Of a stretch of 64,000 nucleotides of DNA, positions 24,987 to 34,021 are shown piece by piece; positions within the stretch are counted from its first letter, which is position 1, and each line of letters starts with the position of its first letter. A model generated the notes under the pieces. That model searched no databases. It worked only from the letters and a program-made list of their open reading frames with translations, and had not been told where the DNA came from. The translations under genes and the position numbers were made by a program. Source of the stretch: Candidatus Obscuribacterales bacterium (GTDB taxonomy: Bacteria; Cyanobacteriota; Vampirovibrionia; Obscuribacterales; Obscuribacteraceae); NCBI GenBank assembly GCA_020634035.1, contig JACKCM010000008.1, positions 124,001 through 188,000 on the forward strand, given 5' to 3'.

Positions 24987-25002
24987 CCTGAGGCAGGCTT
25001 TT
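24985..25002 (+). terminator. Intrinsic terminator of the esterase gene
   Basis: AGCCTG-AGG-CAGGCT forms a perfect 6-bp stem followed by TTTT (24999-25002) and overlaps the TAG stop of the esterase gene. Confidence 0.65.
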
Positions 25003-25022
25003 CCATCGGCACCATTGGCGAT

Positions 25023-25089
25023 ACTGACGGAATGATCGAGCTTTTTGAAATTTGCACCGAGCTCGTCCTAATTTCAAATTTCTGTCAGT
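25023..25089. repeat. Nested inverted repeat in intergenic region
   Basis: Two pairs of arms are nested: ACTGAC (25023-25028) with GTCAGT (25084-25089), and GAAATTTG (25047-25054) with CAAATTTC (25075-25082). The region between esterase and CreD-like genes otherwise holds nothing recognisable. It could form a long imperfect hairpin, such as a small RNA or the remnant of a miniature mobile element. Confidence 0.45.
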
Positions 25090-25204
25090 AATAGTTCAAG
25101 ATCGTCGAATTTACAAACTGCGATCAATCTTTTCCATCTGTGTGTGTCTCTTTTTAACAGCGGCTGATTAGCATGGGACTATGTCCTGATTCGAGGTATC
25201 GATA

Positions 25205-26455
25205 TTGGTTAAACGAATTGTCGCCATCGCGATCATTTTTGCTTTCACTACTCTGGCGTGGTTCTTGCTGGGCGCCACAATCAACTATCGAACCAACCAC
25301 CAGGATCTGGCTATGAAAGAGAGAGTCGGGCAACTGTGGGGACAGATTCACCGACAGTATGCACCGTCCTTTTTCTATCAGGTCCCGAAGCAGGTGACGG
25401 TGTCCGAACTAGAGGGTGACAAGACCGTCAATCGAGTCAAGACTGTCATGGAGAATGTCGACATTGCCATCGATTCTTCCGATGTCGATGTCAATCTCGA
25501 TTTAGGTTATCGTCGCAAGGGCTTGCTCTGGTATTCGACCTATAAGGTCGATTTTGCCGCCCGCTACAAAATAACCAATAGCACTGACGCTCCTCAGAAA
25601 ATCACCTGTTCTTTTCCGCTGCCTGCCTCGGACGCGGTCTATGACGATTTTACTTTTATGTTCGGAGATCAAAAGGTAGATACGATAAAGCCGGACGGCA
25701 GTCTTATCAAAGAGTCCGTCGAGCTTGGCGCCGGCAAAAGCACGGTGGTGAAAGTCGCTTACAAATCTCAGGGGCAGGACCAGTGGCTCTATCAATTCGG
25801 CAATGGAGTCTCCCAGGTCAAAGACTTCAATCTCGATTTGAAGACCAATTTCATCGGTATAGACTTTCCGGAAGGCAGCATCTCGCCCACGGTGAAGACC
25901 AAGTTGGAGAAAGGCTGGAATCTGAACTGGCATTACAACAATCTGCTCACCGGTTATAGCGTCGGCATGGACCTGCCCAAGAAGCTTAATCCAGGGCCCT
26001 GGGTGTCTGAGATCACTCTCTTTGCCCCTATATCGCTTTTTCTCTTCTTCTTTATCGTCTTCATGATCTCGACGGTGCGCGGCATAAAAATCCATCCCAT
26101 GAACTATTTCTTCATGGGCGCAGGCTTTTTCAGCTTTCATCTTCTGCTTGCCTATCTAGTCGACCATGTCGCCATAGAGCTGGCCTTTGCGATATGTTCA
26201 GTGGTTTCGGTTTTTCTGGTTATTTCTTATATGCGCCTTGTCGTGCCTGGCTGGTTCGCCTATTTCGAGGTGGCTGCTGCCCAGATCGTCTATCTGGTTT
26301 TGTTCTCGTACACTTTCTTCTTCGAGCACTACACCGGTCTGATCGTCACAGTGCTCTGTATCCTCACTCTGTTTGTGATGATGCAGTTTACCGGTAGGGT
26401 GGATTGGGATTCGGTATTTGGCAAGAAGCCTGATAACAAGACCGATCCAGTTTAA
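25205..26455 (+). CDS. CreD-like inner membrane protein
   Basis: 416 residues from a TTG with GAGG eight bases upstream. One N-terminal membrane helix (about 3-25) is followed by a large soluble region (30-270) with beta-rich segments, then about six C-terminal helices. The C-terminal part, beginning IHPMNYFFMGAGFFSFHLLLAY and ending MMQFTGRVDW, closely follows the E. coli CreD pattern (H-P-x-x-Y, long helices, R-x-x-D-W end). CreD belongs to a two-component envelope response and affects envelope integrity and beta-lactam/colicin tolerance. No CreBC genes are nearby. Homology is good; function is inferred. Confidence 0.78.
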   Translation: MVKRIVAIAIIFAFTTLAWFLLGATINYRTNHQDLAMKERVGQLWGQIHRQYAPSFFYQVPKQVTVSELEGDKTVNRVKTVMENVDIAIDSSDVDVNLDLGYRRKGLLWYSTYKVDFAARYKITNSTDAPQKITCSFPLPASDAVYDDFTFMFGDQKVDTIKPDGSLIKESVELGAGKSTVVKVAYKSQGQDQWLYQFGNGVSQVKDFNLDLKTNFIGIDFPEGSISPTVKTKLEKGWNLNWHYNNLLTGYSVGMDLPKKLNPGPWVSEITLFAPISLFLFFFIVFMISTVRGIKIHPMNYFFMGAGFFSFHLLLAYLVDHVAIELAFAICSVVSVFLVISYMRLVVPGWFAYFEVAAAQIVYLVLFSYTFFFEHYTGLIVTVLCILTLFVMMQFTGRVDWDSVFGKKPDNKTDPV

Positions 26456-26464
26456 AAGCAAAGA

Positions 26465-27310
26465 CTATTCTTTGCGATCCGGTGTGGGCAGAGGTGTGAT
26501 GCGGTAGAGGCACTGGTTAGAGCGTCTTGGATCTCGCTTCAGTCCGGTCAGGGTAGAGCCGGGGAAGCCTTTGTTGGTAGTTACCGGTTGTTTACTGTCT
26601 TCGCCGACAACCTGGATAAGACGTTCTAGAACAGGCAGAATCAGTGTCTTTTTGACCTTTCGCATTTTCTTCTTCTGACCGGTTATGGTGAGAAGCGCCA
26701 TGTAGTTCTCGTTGATGTCCATGGTCAAGGTGCTCTGGGGTCCGTGGATTTTCTCGGCTAACTTAATCGCCTCTTCATAGAGTGGCTCGGCTTTGTCATA
26801 GGCCTGTCTGGCATGGTAGAGCATCGCCAGGTTCTGGATGATCAGGAGCACATCGGGATGCTCTTCTCCCAGGGTGCCTCTGTGAATCGCCAGGGCTTTC
26901 TCGCAATGTTCTTCGGCTTTGTCGAAATTTTTGCCGGTATAATACAGCCCCGCCAGGGCGTTGTGGGTGATGCCGGTTTTCAGGTCGTCGGGACCGAATA
27001 CCAGTTCTTTGGCGCTTAGCAGATCCAGCATCAATGGCTCGACTTCTCTCAGCTTCTGGCGCTGGCAGAGCAGATCGCAAAAGTACTCTAGAGTCATCAG
27101 ATAGCGCCCGTCGCCTTTATCTAGATTGCGCACCTGACTCCAGGCTCTGCGCCAGTTGGCTTCTGCCAGGTCGAGATTGTTTTCTTGCAGCGCGTTGCAG
27201 GCTTCGTTATAGAATTCCGACCACAGTTCCTCGTTCACGACGCTCTTGTCCTCAATATCAGTGCATTCCGTAGGATTGCCAGGGTCTATCACGGGATTCC
27301 AGGGCGCCAA
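26465..27310 (-). CDS. TPR (kinesin light chain-type) protein
   Basis: About 281 residues, with no signal peptide. Residues 30-230 hold TPR units of the 42-residue kinesin light chain kind (LAGLYYTGKNFDKAEEHCEKALAIHRGTLGEEHPDV; LAMLYHARQAYDKAEPLYEEAIKLAEKI). The first codon is TTG and no convincing RBS precedes it, so the start is uncertain; a GTG about 20-25 codons in (NEELWSEFYNEAC) is an alternative. Likely a cytoplasmic scaffold. The C-terminal tail is basic and unrecognised. Confidence 0.78.
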   Translation of the reverse strand: MAPWNPVIDPGNPTECTDIEDKSVVNEELWSEFYNEACNALQENNLDLAEANWRRAWSQVRNLDKGDGRYLMTLEYFCDLLCQRQKLREVEPLMLDLLSAKELVFGPDDLKTGITHNALAGLYYTGKNFDKAEEHCEKALAIHRGTLGEEHPDVLLIIQNLAMLYHARQAYDKAEPLYEEAIKLAEKIHGPQSTLTMDINENYMALLTITGQKKKMRKVKKTLILPVLERLIQVVGEDSKQPVTTNKGFPGSTLTGLKRDPRRSNQCLYRITPLPTPDRKE

Positions 27311-27524
27311 AAAACAACCGGCCCTAACTATTCTCTTTATTCATTCCCCTTGACGACAATTAATCTTACTTCCTGAAGCAAATAATCCAATGATTTAAGG
27401 AAGCGTTCTTTTCATCAAACTTCCGATGGATATCACTGTCAAGGAGTGCGGCAAGCGATCCTGCTAGGTAGAATTTGTTTTTCTTTTATTTTAAATTGCG
27501 GCGGACTCCGGCAAAACAAGGACA

Positions 27525-28726
27525 TTGATATTCAACACCTACTGGTTTATATGTGCTGTGGTGCCATATCTGGTGCTATATGTTCTGGTGCCCTCAGCAC
27601 GAATACGCCTGTTTATGCTGATTCTGTTCTGTGCGATATTTCATGCCCATTTCGCCGGTCCGTCAGGAGTGTTGCCTATAATAGTCCTGGCGACAATTAC
27701 CTATCTCTGCGCCAGAAGTGGCTCTCGCCCACTAATTAAAGGCGCGATTGTCCTGTGTGTGCTGGCCCTTGCCTTTTATAAGTATGCTTACTTCATCTCG
27801 GGCGAAGTGGTCGGAGTGTTATTCTCGGGTCAGGGCAAAGCCCTGTCAAATTACGCAGCCTCTACCCTGCCGGCTTTGCCGCCTCTGGCAATAAGTTTTT
27901 TCACCTTTGAATTCGTACATTATCTCTATGAGGTATTGAAGGGTGGAAAGCCTATAACAAGCCCTTTTCGCTTTGCCGCTTTCGCGATTTTCTTCCCTTC
28001 TCTTGTGGCAGGACCGATAAAACGATACCAGCAGTTTCTGCCCTCCCTTGAAAGCGGGCTTCATAACACCGACCTCAGCCGATGCGCCTCTGGGCTCGTT
28101 CTTGTGGCGGTGGGCTTTTTCAAAAAGCTTGTGATTGCCGACAACTGCACTCGTTTTACCGAGGCCTATCGAGACCAGTTTGTCGAGCTTGATCCGGCTA
28201 TGCGCTGGCTGTTTCTTGTGCTGTTGAGTTTTCGCATTTATATGGATTTTGCCGGATATTCAGACATTGCAATAGGTCTTGCCCGCATAATGGGGGTGAT
28301 TTGCCGGCCAATTTCAACTGGCCTTATCTTGCGCGCAACATCAAGGATTTCTGGCAGCGCTGGCATATGTCTCTCAGCTCATGGATTCGAGACTATGTTT
28401 ATATTCCTCTGGGGGGCAATCGTGGCGGTCTTGCCAGAACCATTCTCAACGCCGGCATCGCGTTTGCTCTATGTGGACTATGGCATGGACCTCACTGGAA
28501 TTTCGTTGTCTGGGGTCTTTATCATGGTCTCGGTTTTGGAGTCTGTCTCGGCTATCGTCATCTGGGTCCGGTGGGAGCCAGGTTGTATGGGCTGTTTCAA
28601 GCGGTGCCATTTTTAGGTTGGCTGATTACCTATCTGTTCGTCGCCTTCGGCTGGCTCATCTTTTTCTATCCTCCGGAAGAAGCTTTGTTTAAAATGGCTC
28701 TTCTCTTTAGAGGGGCGAGTCTATGA
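27525..28726 (+). pseudogene. MBOAT O-acyltransferase (AlgI/DltB family) with single-base frameshift
   Basis: The first frame (from TTG 27525, MIFNTYWFIC, the usual MBOAT opening) gives the N-terminal membrane helices, PLAISFFTFEFVHYLYE, FFPSLVAGPIKRY and the helix DFAGYSDIAIGLARIMG. It then loses homology. The C-terminal part continues in the next frame from 28301: LPANFNWPYLARNIKDFWQRWHMSLSSWIRDY, YIPLGGNR, and LCGLWHGPHWNF with the catalytic His. One extra G in the run 28292-28296 restores M-G-G-D-L-P-A-N-F, as expected for the family. This may be a sequencing error, a real mutation or phase variation. The reaction moves an acyl group across the membrane. The SGNH gene overlaps its stop by four bases. 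Confidence 0.9.
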
Positions 28727-29886
28727 AATTCAAATTCAACTCTCTCTCTTCTGTGCAACTGCAGTTCTATCCTTTTTTTCTGGCCTGTGTGCTTGCTTTT
28801 GGCAGTTGCTGCTGCGTCGGTCGCTATCTGGCAGGCACAGATATATTGAATTCTTCATCGGCAGTACCTTTTAAGCGCTTCACCGAGGCTATATCAGCCG
28901 AGGGACAGTTTCTACCTACCTTCTCTGAGCTCTATCAACTTGCTTTAGGGGCAAGAGAGAAAGACCGTACTCTTGTAATTGTCGGTGGAGACTCGATTTT
29001 CTATGGTCTTGGTCAGGACCGAGAGCATCTCTGGAGCGAGTCTCTTAAAAAGGATCTGGGAAGCGATTTTACGGTGGTCAATCTCGCCTTCAGGGGCGGT
29101 GGTCTTATGCAGGGCGCCTGGTTTGTCTTCGAGAGCCTGGGAAGCAAGTATAAAGACGTGGTATTCGTCGGCAATACCTGGGCTGATAGAGTCGTGCAGG
29201 CGCCGCTTTCTGACTCTCCGTATAGTTATCTGTATTTAGATGGGCTGGATAAAGGCTATATCAAAGAGAGTGCCGAGCGTCAGAATTATATAGAGAAGAC
29301 TGTTTCTTCATTAAGCAAACAAGATTCTACTTCTCCCGATCAACTCCTGGGCAGCCGTCTGGATAGTCTTTTCTATTTTAAGGATTTCTGGAACGCCGCA
29401 TCGTATTCGGTGCTTTCTACCAGCTGGTCTAAAGAGCTGGGTTGTTTTTCATTTAAACCGCGTTCTGCTTATTTAGATACTGCCTCGATAGATCTCGATT
29501 CGGCAAAGAAAAGTGATGACTTCTTTTTAGATTTGATCAAAAAAGAGTATATCGTGCAGGACGAGATTCGCTGGTCGAAGCTCGCCGAAGCCGTTCGAGC
29601 CCTGTCGCCAGCTGCATCTTTGCGCAACAGAATGTTGATCGTGGATGTGGCGCCATCGCCGCAAATAGTCAATCGTCTGTCAGAACATGAAAGGACGCTC
29701 TTATCCACTACTAGAGAGAGAGCGGCAAGCATCTATCGCCAGGCCGGTTATGCCGTCCTCGATGTGGATGCTATCGATGCAGAAGGCTATATTGACGGTG
29801 TCCATCTCAATGCCCGGGGCGGAGCTATTCTGGCCGAGCAAGTGTGCCGAGCCCTAAAAAGACTGGGTCGAGAAGGAGACAATTAA
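28723..29886 (+). CDS. SGNH/GDSL-type acyltransferase partner of MBOAT (DltD/AlgJ-like role)
   Basis: 387 residues beginning in an ATGA overlap with the MBOAT gene, so translation is coupled. A signal anchor (about 15-35) exposes the rest to the periplasm. The catalytic motifs are VIVGGDSIFYGLG (Ser91), a Gly in LAFRGGGLMQGA, and IDGVHLNARGG near the end (Asp358, His361): the Ser-Asp-His set of SGNH hydrolases. In MBOAT operons such proteins (DltD, AlgJ/AlgX, PatB) take the acyl group and place it on the envelope polymer. The polymer here is unknown. The microprotein gene begins directly after its stop. Confidence 0.85.
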   Translation: MKFKFNSLSSVQLQFYPFFLACVLAFGSCCCVGRYLAGTDILNSSSAVPFKRFTEAISAEGQFLPTFSELYQLALGAREKDRTLVIVGGDSIFYGLGQDREHLWSESLKKDLGSDFTVVNLAFRGGGLMQGAWFVFESLGSKYKDVVFVGNTWADRVVQAPLSDSPYSYLYLDGLDKGYIKESAERQNYIEKTVSSLSKQDSTSPDQLLGSRLDSLFYFKDFWNAASYSVLSTSWSKELGCFSFKPRSAYLDTASIDLDSAKKSDDFFLDLIKKEYIVQDEIRWSKLAEAVRALSPAASLRNRMLIVDVAPSPQIVNRLSEHERTLLSTTRERAASIYRQAGYAVLDVDAIDAEGYIDGVHLNARGGAILAEQVCRALKRLGREGDN

Positions 29887-30024
29887 ATGGACAAAGATAG
29901 AACAGCTTCAAAAAGCAACTTTGTAATCTCGCTTTTGGCTGGAATCATATGCGGTGTCTTCTTTCACTTTTTGCTTTATAAATTGTCGTTGCCGGCCGAG
30001 CCTTTTATTTATGCATGGTTCTAG
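29887..30024 (+). CDS. DltX-like membrane microprotein with C-terminal FIYAWF acyl-shuttle motif
   Basis: A 45-residue ORF starts at the base after the SGNH stop, with AAGGAG eight bases upstream. It has a charged N-terminus (MDKDRTASKS), one membrane helix (about 12-33) and a short outer tail ending exactly in Phe-Ile-Tyr-Ala-Trp-Phe (40-45). DltX proteins have the same size, topology and an F-I-Y-x-x-F C-terminus, whose Tyr carries the D-alanyl group from the MBOAT DltB to Ser of DltD. Position, size, RBS and motif together make this a strong candidate for the acyl carrier of this unit. The acyl group is unknown because no DltA/DltC-like genes are nearby. Confidence 0.75.
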   Translation: MDKDRTASKSNFVISLLAGIICGVFFHFLLYKLSLPAEPFIYAWF

Positions 30025-30139
30025 CGCTTTTAAATAAATCATGAAGAACGGAGAAGTTGTCAAGAAGTGGTGGTATTCTTCTGGAATTGCTGTAGATCAC
30101 TAATTTCAAGCATGTTCCCTGTTTCTAGAGGTCCAGAAA

Positions 30140-30552
30140 ATGAACAACCCGAGCTCAAGAGCAACACTGCTCAATATCATCAATAATCCCCGCAACAAAA
30201 AGGAGCTCGAGCTTGTGGACGCCCTGAAAGTGGTTGGGACCCCAGGCTGTAATGCACATCCTCAATAATGTAGATGCGGTCACTGCCAAGCAGATATCTG
30301 ATTATGGTGTGGCTAATTTCAATAAGCTGGATTTTCGCCCCAATCCCTCAGATCGTCTGGTCTCTGTTCATGAAATCATCGAGACCCTGGAGAAGAGCTT
30401 TCAGTATGGCAGAGCAAACCATACTCGTTGCCATCTGGCTGCGTTTCGATGAAATCCGGCTCTGTCACGAGGATTTCACCGGTGTCGAAGCCGCTTTCGA
30501 CAACCAGTTGTCTTTTAACGACTTTCAAAAGTTCGGCTCTGTCACTAATTGA
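30140..30552 (+). pseudogene. Decayed small EF-hand-like gene in three frames
   Basis: An ATG at 30140 with AGAGG upstream opens 42 residues (MNNPSSRATLLNIINNPRN) that stop at 30268. The sense continues in the next frame (from about 30234: AVMHILNNVDAVTAKQISDYGVANFNKLDFRPNPSD) and again in the third (30406-30552: MAEQTILVAIWLRFDEIR). The middle part mirrors the region around the second EF-hand of the protein at 20759-21889 (ADFGLKNFDSIDTNGDNRVT). Two frame changes within 410 bases suggest a degraded gene, although the last 48 codons might be a separate small ORF. Confidence 0.5.
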
Positions 30553-30641
30553 AGATTCCTCTATGTAAATAGAAAGAGCTGATCTCAGGCGATTTCCTCT
30601 CTGAAGGCGTATACTATGCCCACTGTCAGGGAGGAAGAGCC

Positions 30642-32603
30642 GTGCGTGACCAGAAGACCTTCAACTGCAGAGTCCGAAAGCCGGTGTTGTCGGCATTGTT
30701 CTGCACTGCTCTGAGTCTAAGTCTAAGCCAGAGCAGTGCCGATGCTGCATCTCCGTTTCATGCTTTTGTTTATAGAGATACCAGCGATCTGCTTGCGGCC
30801 GGTTCTCTTCAGGCAGAAAAATCTACAAAGTTTGATAAGGCGAGTGAATCGAAACCGCCAAAACAGCCTGCAAAAACGAAGATCAACTGGCAGAGCTTCG
30901 ATGATTCTCTTTTTGCCAGGGCTAAACAAGAGAACAAGTTCATCTTGCTGGATCTCGAAGCGGTCTGGTGTCACTGGTGCCATGTCATGGATCGTGAGAC
31001 TTATACCGATCCCGAAGTGGTCAAGCTCATAAATGAGCGCTATATCGCGGTCAAAGTAGATCAAGATGCAAGACCGGATCTCAGCCACAAGTATGAAGAT
31101 TACGGTTGGCCCGCCACCATTGTATTCAACGCGGATGGCAAAGAGATAGTGAAGCGTTCGGGTTATATTCGGACTGAGAGAATGAGAAGTCTTCTAAAGG
31201 CGATTATCAAAGATCCAACCCCAGAAGAAAAAGAGCCGCCGCGGGTAACTTACAGTCGTAAGGGCGCTTTATCTGATGATCTGAGAAAAGAGCTTGTCGA
31301 AAAGCATCGCAAAGGTTATGATGCCGAATATGGTGCCTGGGGACGTTTTCATAAATTCCTCGATTGGGACAGCGTCGAGTATGCCATGGAGACCGGTCTT
31401 GCCGGTGACAAAGAGGCAGAGGCAAGAGCGCGCAAGACCCTGGATGGTCAGCTTAATTTATTAGATCCTGTCTGGGGTGGAGTCTATCAGTATTCTACCG
31501 ATGGCGATTGGAAGCATCCTCATTTTGAAAAGATCATGCAGATGCAGGCTGAGAACATGCGCATCTATTCGCTGGGGTATCGGTTGTACAAAGACAAGCG
31601 CTATCTGAAAGCAGCCTCCGATATCGCCCGCTATCTCAATCAATTTCTCAGTTCACCCGAGGGCGCGTTTTATACCAGCCAGGACGCCGATTTGATTCAG
31701 GGCAAACACAGCGCCGGATTTTTCGAACTCGACGATGCCGCCCGCCGCGCCAGAGGCATTCCCAAGATAGACAAACATAGCTATGCCCGGGAGAACGGCT
31801 GGGCGATTACCGGTTTTGTTGCGCTTTATGCTGCTTCCGGCGAGAAAAAATATCTGGACCGAGCCCTGGAGGCAACTGCCTGGGTGGAGAAGAATCGAGC
31901 CTTAGACGGTGGCAAGTCAGGCGGTTTCAGCCATGATGCCCGGGATGCCGCCGGACCTTATCTGGGCGACACTCTTGCCATGGGCAGGGCTTATCTTTCG
32001 CTCTATGGCGTTACCGGTGACCGCGCCTGGCTTGGCAAAGCCCGGGCGGCGGCGGATTTTATAGAGAAGCATTTCCTTGCCGGAGCCGGCGAGGGCGATG
32101 CCGGCTATATCACCGCTGATCTTTCTTCCAGCAAAATAGCAGCCCCTGTGCGCTTGCCCGACGAAAACGCCAGGCTCAGTAGATTTGCCAATCTTCTTTA
32201 TCACTATTCTGGTAAGCCCGAATACAAAGCGATGGCGGAGCGGGCGATGCGCTTTATCGCCACTGCCGAGATTGCCAGAAAGCGCAAAATTCTTGTGGCA
32301 GCGCCTTTGTTAGCTGATTATGAGCTTTCTAGAGATCCCCTGCATGTGACTGTGGTGGGTAAAAAAGGTGATGCGACGGCGGAAGCTCTATTAAAGGCGG
32401 TTATCGCCGGTCCTGCCGTATATAGCCGAATCGAGTTCTATGACAGCGCCGAGGGAGTGTTGCCCAACTCTGATGTGGAATATCCCGATCTGGGCAAGGC
32501 TGCCGTTTTCTCTTGTGGGGACGGCATCTGTTCGGCGCCGGTTTATGAACCTTCTCAAGTGAAGCGTTTTTTCGAGCCTCGCAGTAAGAATAAGGATATG
32601 TAG
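30642..32603 (+). CDS. Secreted DUF255 thioredoxin-domain protein (YyaL/SSP411 family)
   Basis: 653 residues from a GTG with GGAGG upstream. The hydrophobic N-terminus (about 14-35, ending SADAAS) is a signal peptide. Residues 80-185 form the DUF255 thioredoxin-like domain: NWQSFDDSLFARAKQENK, LEAVWCHWCHVMDRETY with CHWC as active-site-like cysteines, and YGWPATIVFN with the cis-Pro. An (alpha/alpha)-barrel resembling glycosidases follows, with DADLIQGKHSAGFFELD and ENGWAITGF. The family (YyaL; mammalian SPATA20) has no settled activity; redox or disulfide chemistry in the periplasm is inferred. Most family members are cytosolic, so export here is notable. Confidence 0.9.
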   Translation: MRDQKTFNCRVRKPVLSALFCTALSLSLSQSSADAASPFHAFVYRDTSDLLAAGSLQAEKSTKFDKASESKPPKQPAKTKINWQSFDDSLFARAKQENKFILLDLEAVWCHWCHVMDRETYTDPEVVKLINERYIAVKVDQDARPDLSHKYEDYGWPATIVFNADGKEIVKRSGYIRTERMRSLLKAIIKDPTPEEKEPPRVTYSRKGALSDDLRKELVEKHRKGYDAEYGAWGRFHKFLDWDSVEYAMETGLAGDKEAEARARKTLDGQLNLLDPVWGGVYQYSTDGDWKHPHFEKIMQMQAENMRIYSLGYRLYKDKRYLKAASDIARYLNQFLSSPEGAFYTSQDADLIQGKHSAGFFELDDAARRARGIPKIDKHSYARENGWAITGFVALYAASGEKKYLDRALEATAWVEKNRALDGGKSGGFSHDARDAAGPYLGDTLAMGRAYLSLYGVTGDRAWLGKARAAADFIEKHFLAGAGEGDAGYITADLSSSKIAAPVRLPDENARLSRFANLLYHYSGKPEYKAMAERAMRFIATAEIARKRKILVAAPLLADYELSRDPLHVTVVGKKGDATAEALLKAVIAGPAVYSRIEFYDSAEGVLPNSDVEYPDLGKAAVFSCGDGICSAPVYEPSQVKRFFEPRSKNKDM

Positions 32604-32754
32604 GTCACTTTCTGGCGATCAGACAAGTGATGATATTGATTCTAATGGCGTCGAACATGCCAATAGGTTACCCTTGAGATCGAGTAAAATTGTCGCTGTC
32701 GATTTCGAGGCGAATAGTAAGAGCACACTTTCAGAAGAGGAGACTCGTCGAATT

Positions 32755-33018
32755 ATGAGCGAGAGCAAGAGTGAGAAAGTCGTCTACGATAGAAAGCCCT
32801 GCATCATGACTCTTGCCCCGGGCAATTATGCCTGGTGCGCTTGTGGTCGTTCTAAAAAGCAGCCGATGTGCGACGGCTCCCATGCCGGAACCGAATTTAC
32901 TCCCCATCGCTTTACTGTGGAAACAGAGACAAAGATGGCTTTGTGTAACTGCAAACACACCCACAATCCACCACGCTGCGATGGTACCCATTCTTCACTC
33001 CCTCCTTCTGAAGAGTAG
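32755..33018 (+). CDS. CDGSH iron-sulfur domain protein with two CDGSH motifs
   Basis: 87 residues from the ATG at 32755 (a TTG at 32674 would add 27 poorly conserved residues). It has two zinc-finger-like 2Fe-2S motifs: WCACGRSKKQPMCDGSH and LCNCKHTHNPPRCDGTH, each with three Cys and one His ligand as in mitoNEET-type proteins. Bacterial double-CDGSH proteins bind two labile, redox-active 2Fe-2S clusters in the cytosol. The DUF547 gene starts three bases after its stop, so they form an operon. Confidence 0.9.
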   Translation: MSESKSEKVVYDRKPCIMTLAPGNYAWCACGRSKKQPMCDGSHAGTEFTPHRFTVETETKMALCNCKHTHNPPRCDGTHSSLPPSEE

Positions 33019-33021
33019 TCC

Positions 33022-33975
33022 ATGAGCAAAGGGGCGCGACGAGTGTTATTTTCTAGTCTCTCCAGGTTGTGCATATCTGCCGCGCTGGCTCTTTCTCTAT
33101 TTGTCGGCAGTGGCTGCGGCAGCGCCTTTGCCTTTGACCACCGTCACACGGCATTTACCGACGAACTGCAAAAGTATGTCGGCATGTCTTTAATAGATTA
33201 TGGCAGTTGGAAGAAAAGTCCAGAGAATCTAAAACGCTATATAGACAGCCTGACCGCCATCGGCGAAGAAGAGTACAAAAGCTTTTCTGAGGACGAAAAG
33301 AAAGCGCTCTGGCTGAATGCCTATAATGCTCTCACCATCTATCTGGTTTTAAAATACTATCCTGTCAAAGGGAAAAAGGCTTATTATCCAGCCAGCAGCA
33401 TACGTCAAATAGACGGATTCTGGGAAGACAACAAAATTACCATCGGTGGTAAAACCGCTACTCTTGCCCAGATCGAACACAATCTATTGCGTCGTGATTT
33501 TCGTGACCCCAGAACCCACTTTGCGGTGGTGCCTGCCGCTGTCGGTGGTGCCACCATCGAGCGCGTCGCGTTCTCTGCGCCAGGTCTCGATCAATGGTTA
33601 GATAGAAAAGCCAGAGAATATCTGGGCTCTCCGCGCAATGTCAGGGTCGATACTAAAAGCGGTACTATTTACGTGCCTCAACTCTTTCGCTGGTTTCCTC
33701 TCGATTTTGCCAAATCTGTCGGTCTGGGGCGGGCTTTCCCTCCTCCTACCGATGACCAGATCATCGTCGCTTACCTAAGAAAGAAAGGTGGCAGCGACCT
33801 TCGTACACAAATTGACCGTGTCGGTAAGAAGGATTCTGAAATCAGAGTCATATACGAGCCCTTCGACTGGACCCTCAACGATCTGTGCCCGGAAAACCCG
33901 GATGCTACGAAGAAAGCAGCAAGCACACCTGCGCTTTATAATTTCCCGCGGGTTCTATCTGTCGAAAAGAAATAG
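33022..33975 (+). CDS. Exported DUF547 protein
   Basis: 317 residues. A basic N-terminus and hydrophobic stretch (about 14-34) ending in Gly-Ser-Gly-Cys suggests signal peptide, possibly a lipoprotein with Cys at about 32. The DUF547 core is clear: EKKALWLNAYNALTIYLVLKYYPV, DGFWEDNKITIGGKTATLAQIEHNLLRRDFRDPRTHFAVV and YVPQLFRWFPLDF. The Asn and His of the family's LAFWINxYNA and IEHxxLR motifs are kept, which recalls transglutaminase-like folds. Function is not established. It follows the CDGSH gene immediately. Confidence 0.88.
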   Translation: MSKGARRVLFSSLSRLCISAALALSLFVGSGCGSAFAFDHRHTAFTDELQKYVGMSLIDYGSWKKSPENLKRYIDSLTAIGEEEYKSFSEDEKKALWLNAYNALTIYLVLKYYPVKGKKAYYPASSIRQIDGFWEDNKITIGGKTATLAQIEHNLLRRDFRDPRTHFAVVPAAVGGATIERVAFSAPGLDQWLDRKAREYLGSPRNVRVDTKSGTIYVPQLFRWFPLDFAKSVGLGRAFPPPTDDQIIVAYLRKKGGSDLRTQIDRVGKKDSEIRVIYEPFDWTLNDLCPENPDATKKAASTPALYNFPRVLSVEKK

Positions 33976-34021
33976 AAAATCTGGACGGTTGACCGGCCAA
34001 ATAATTGAATTTGTCAAAAAT

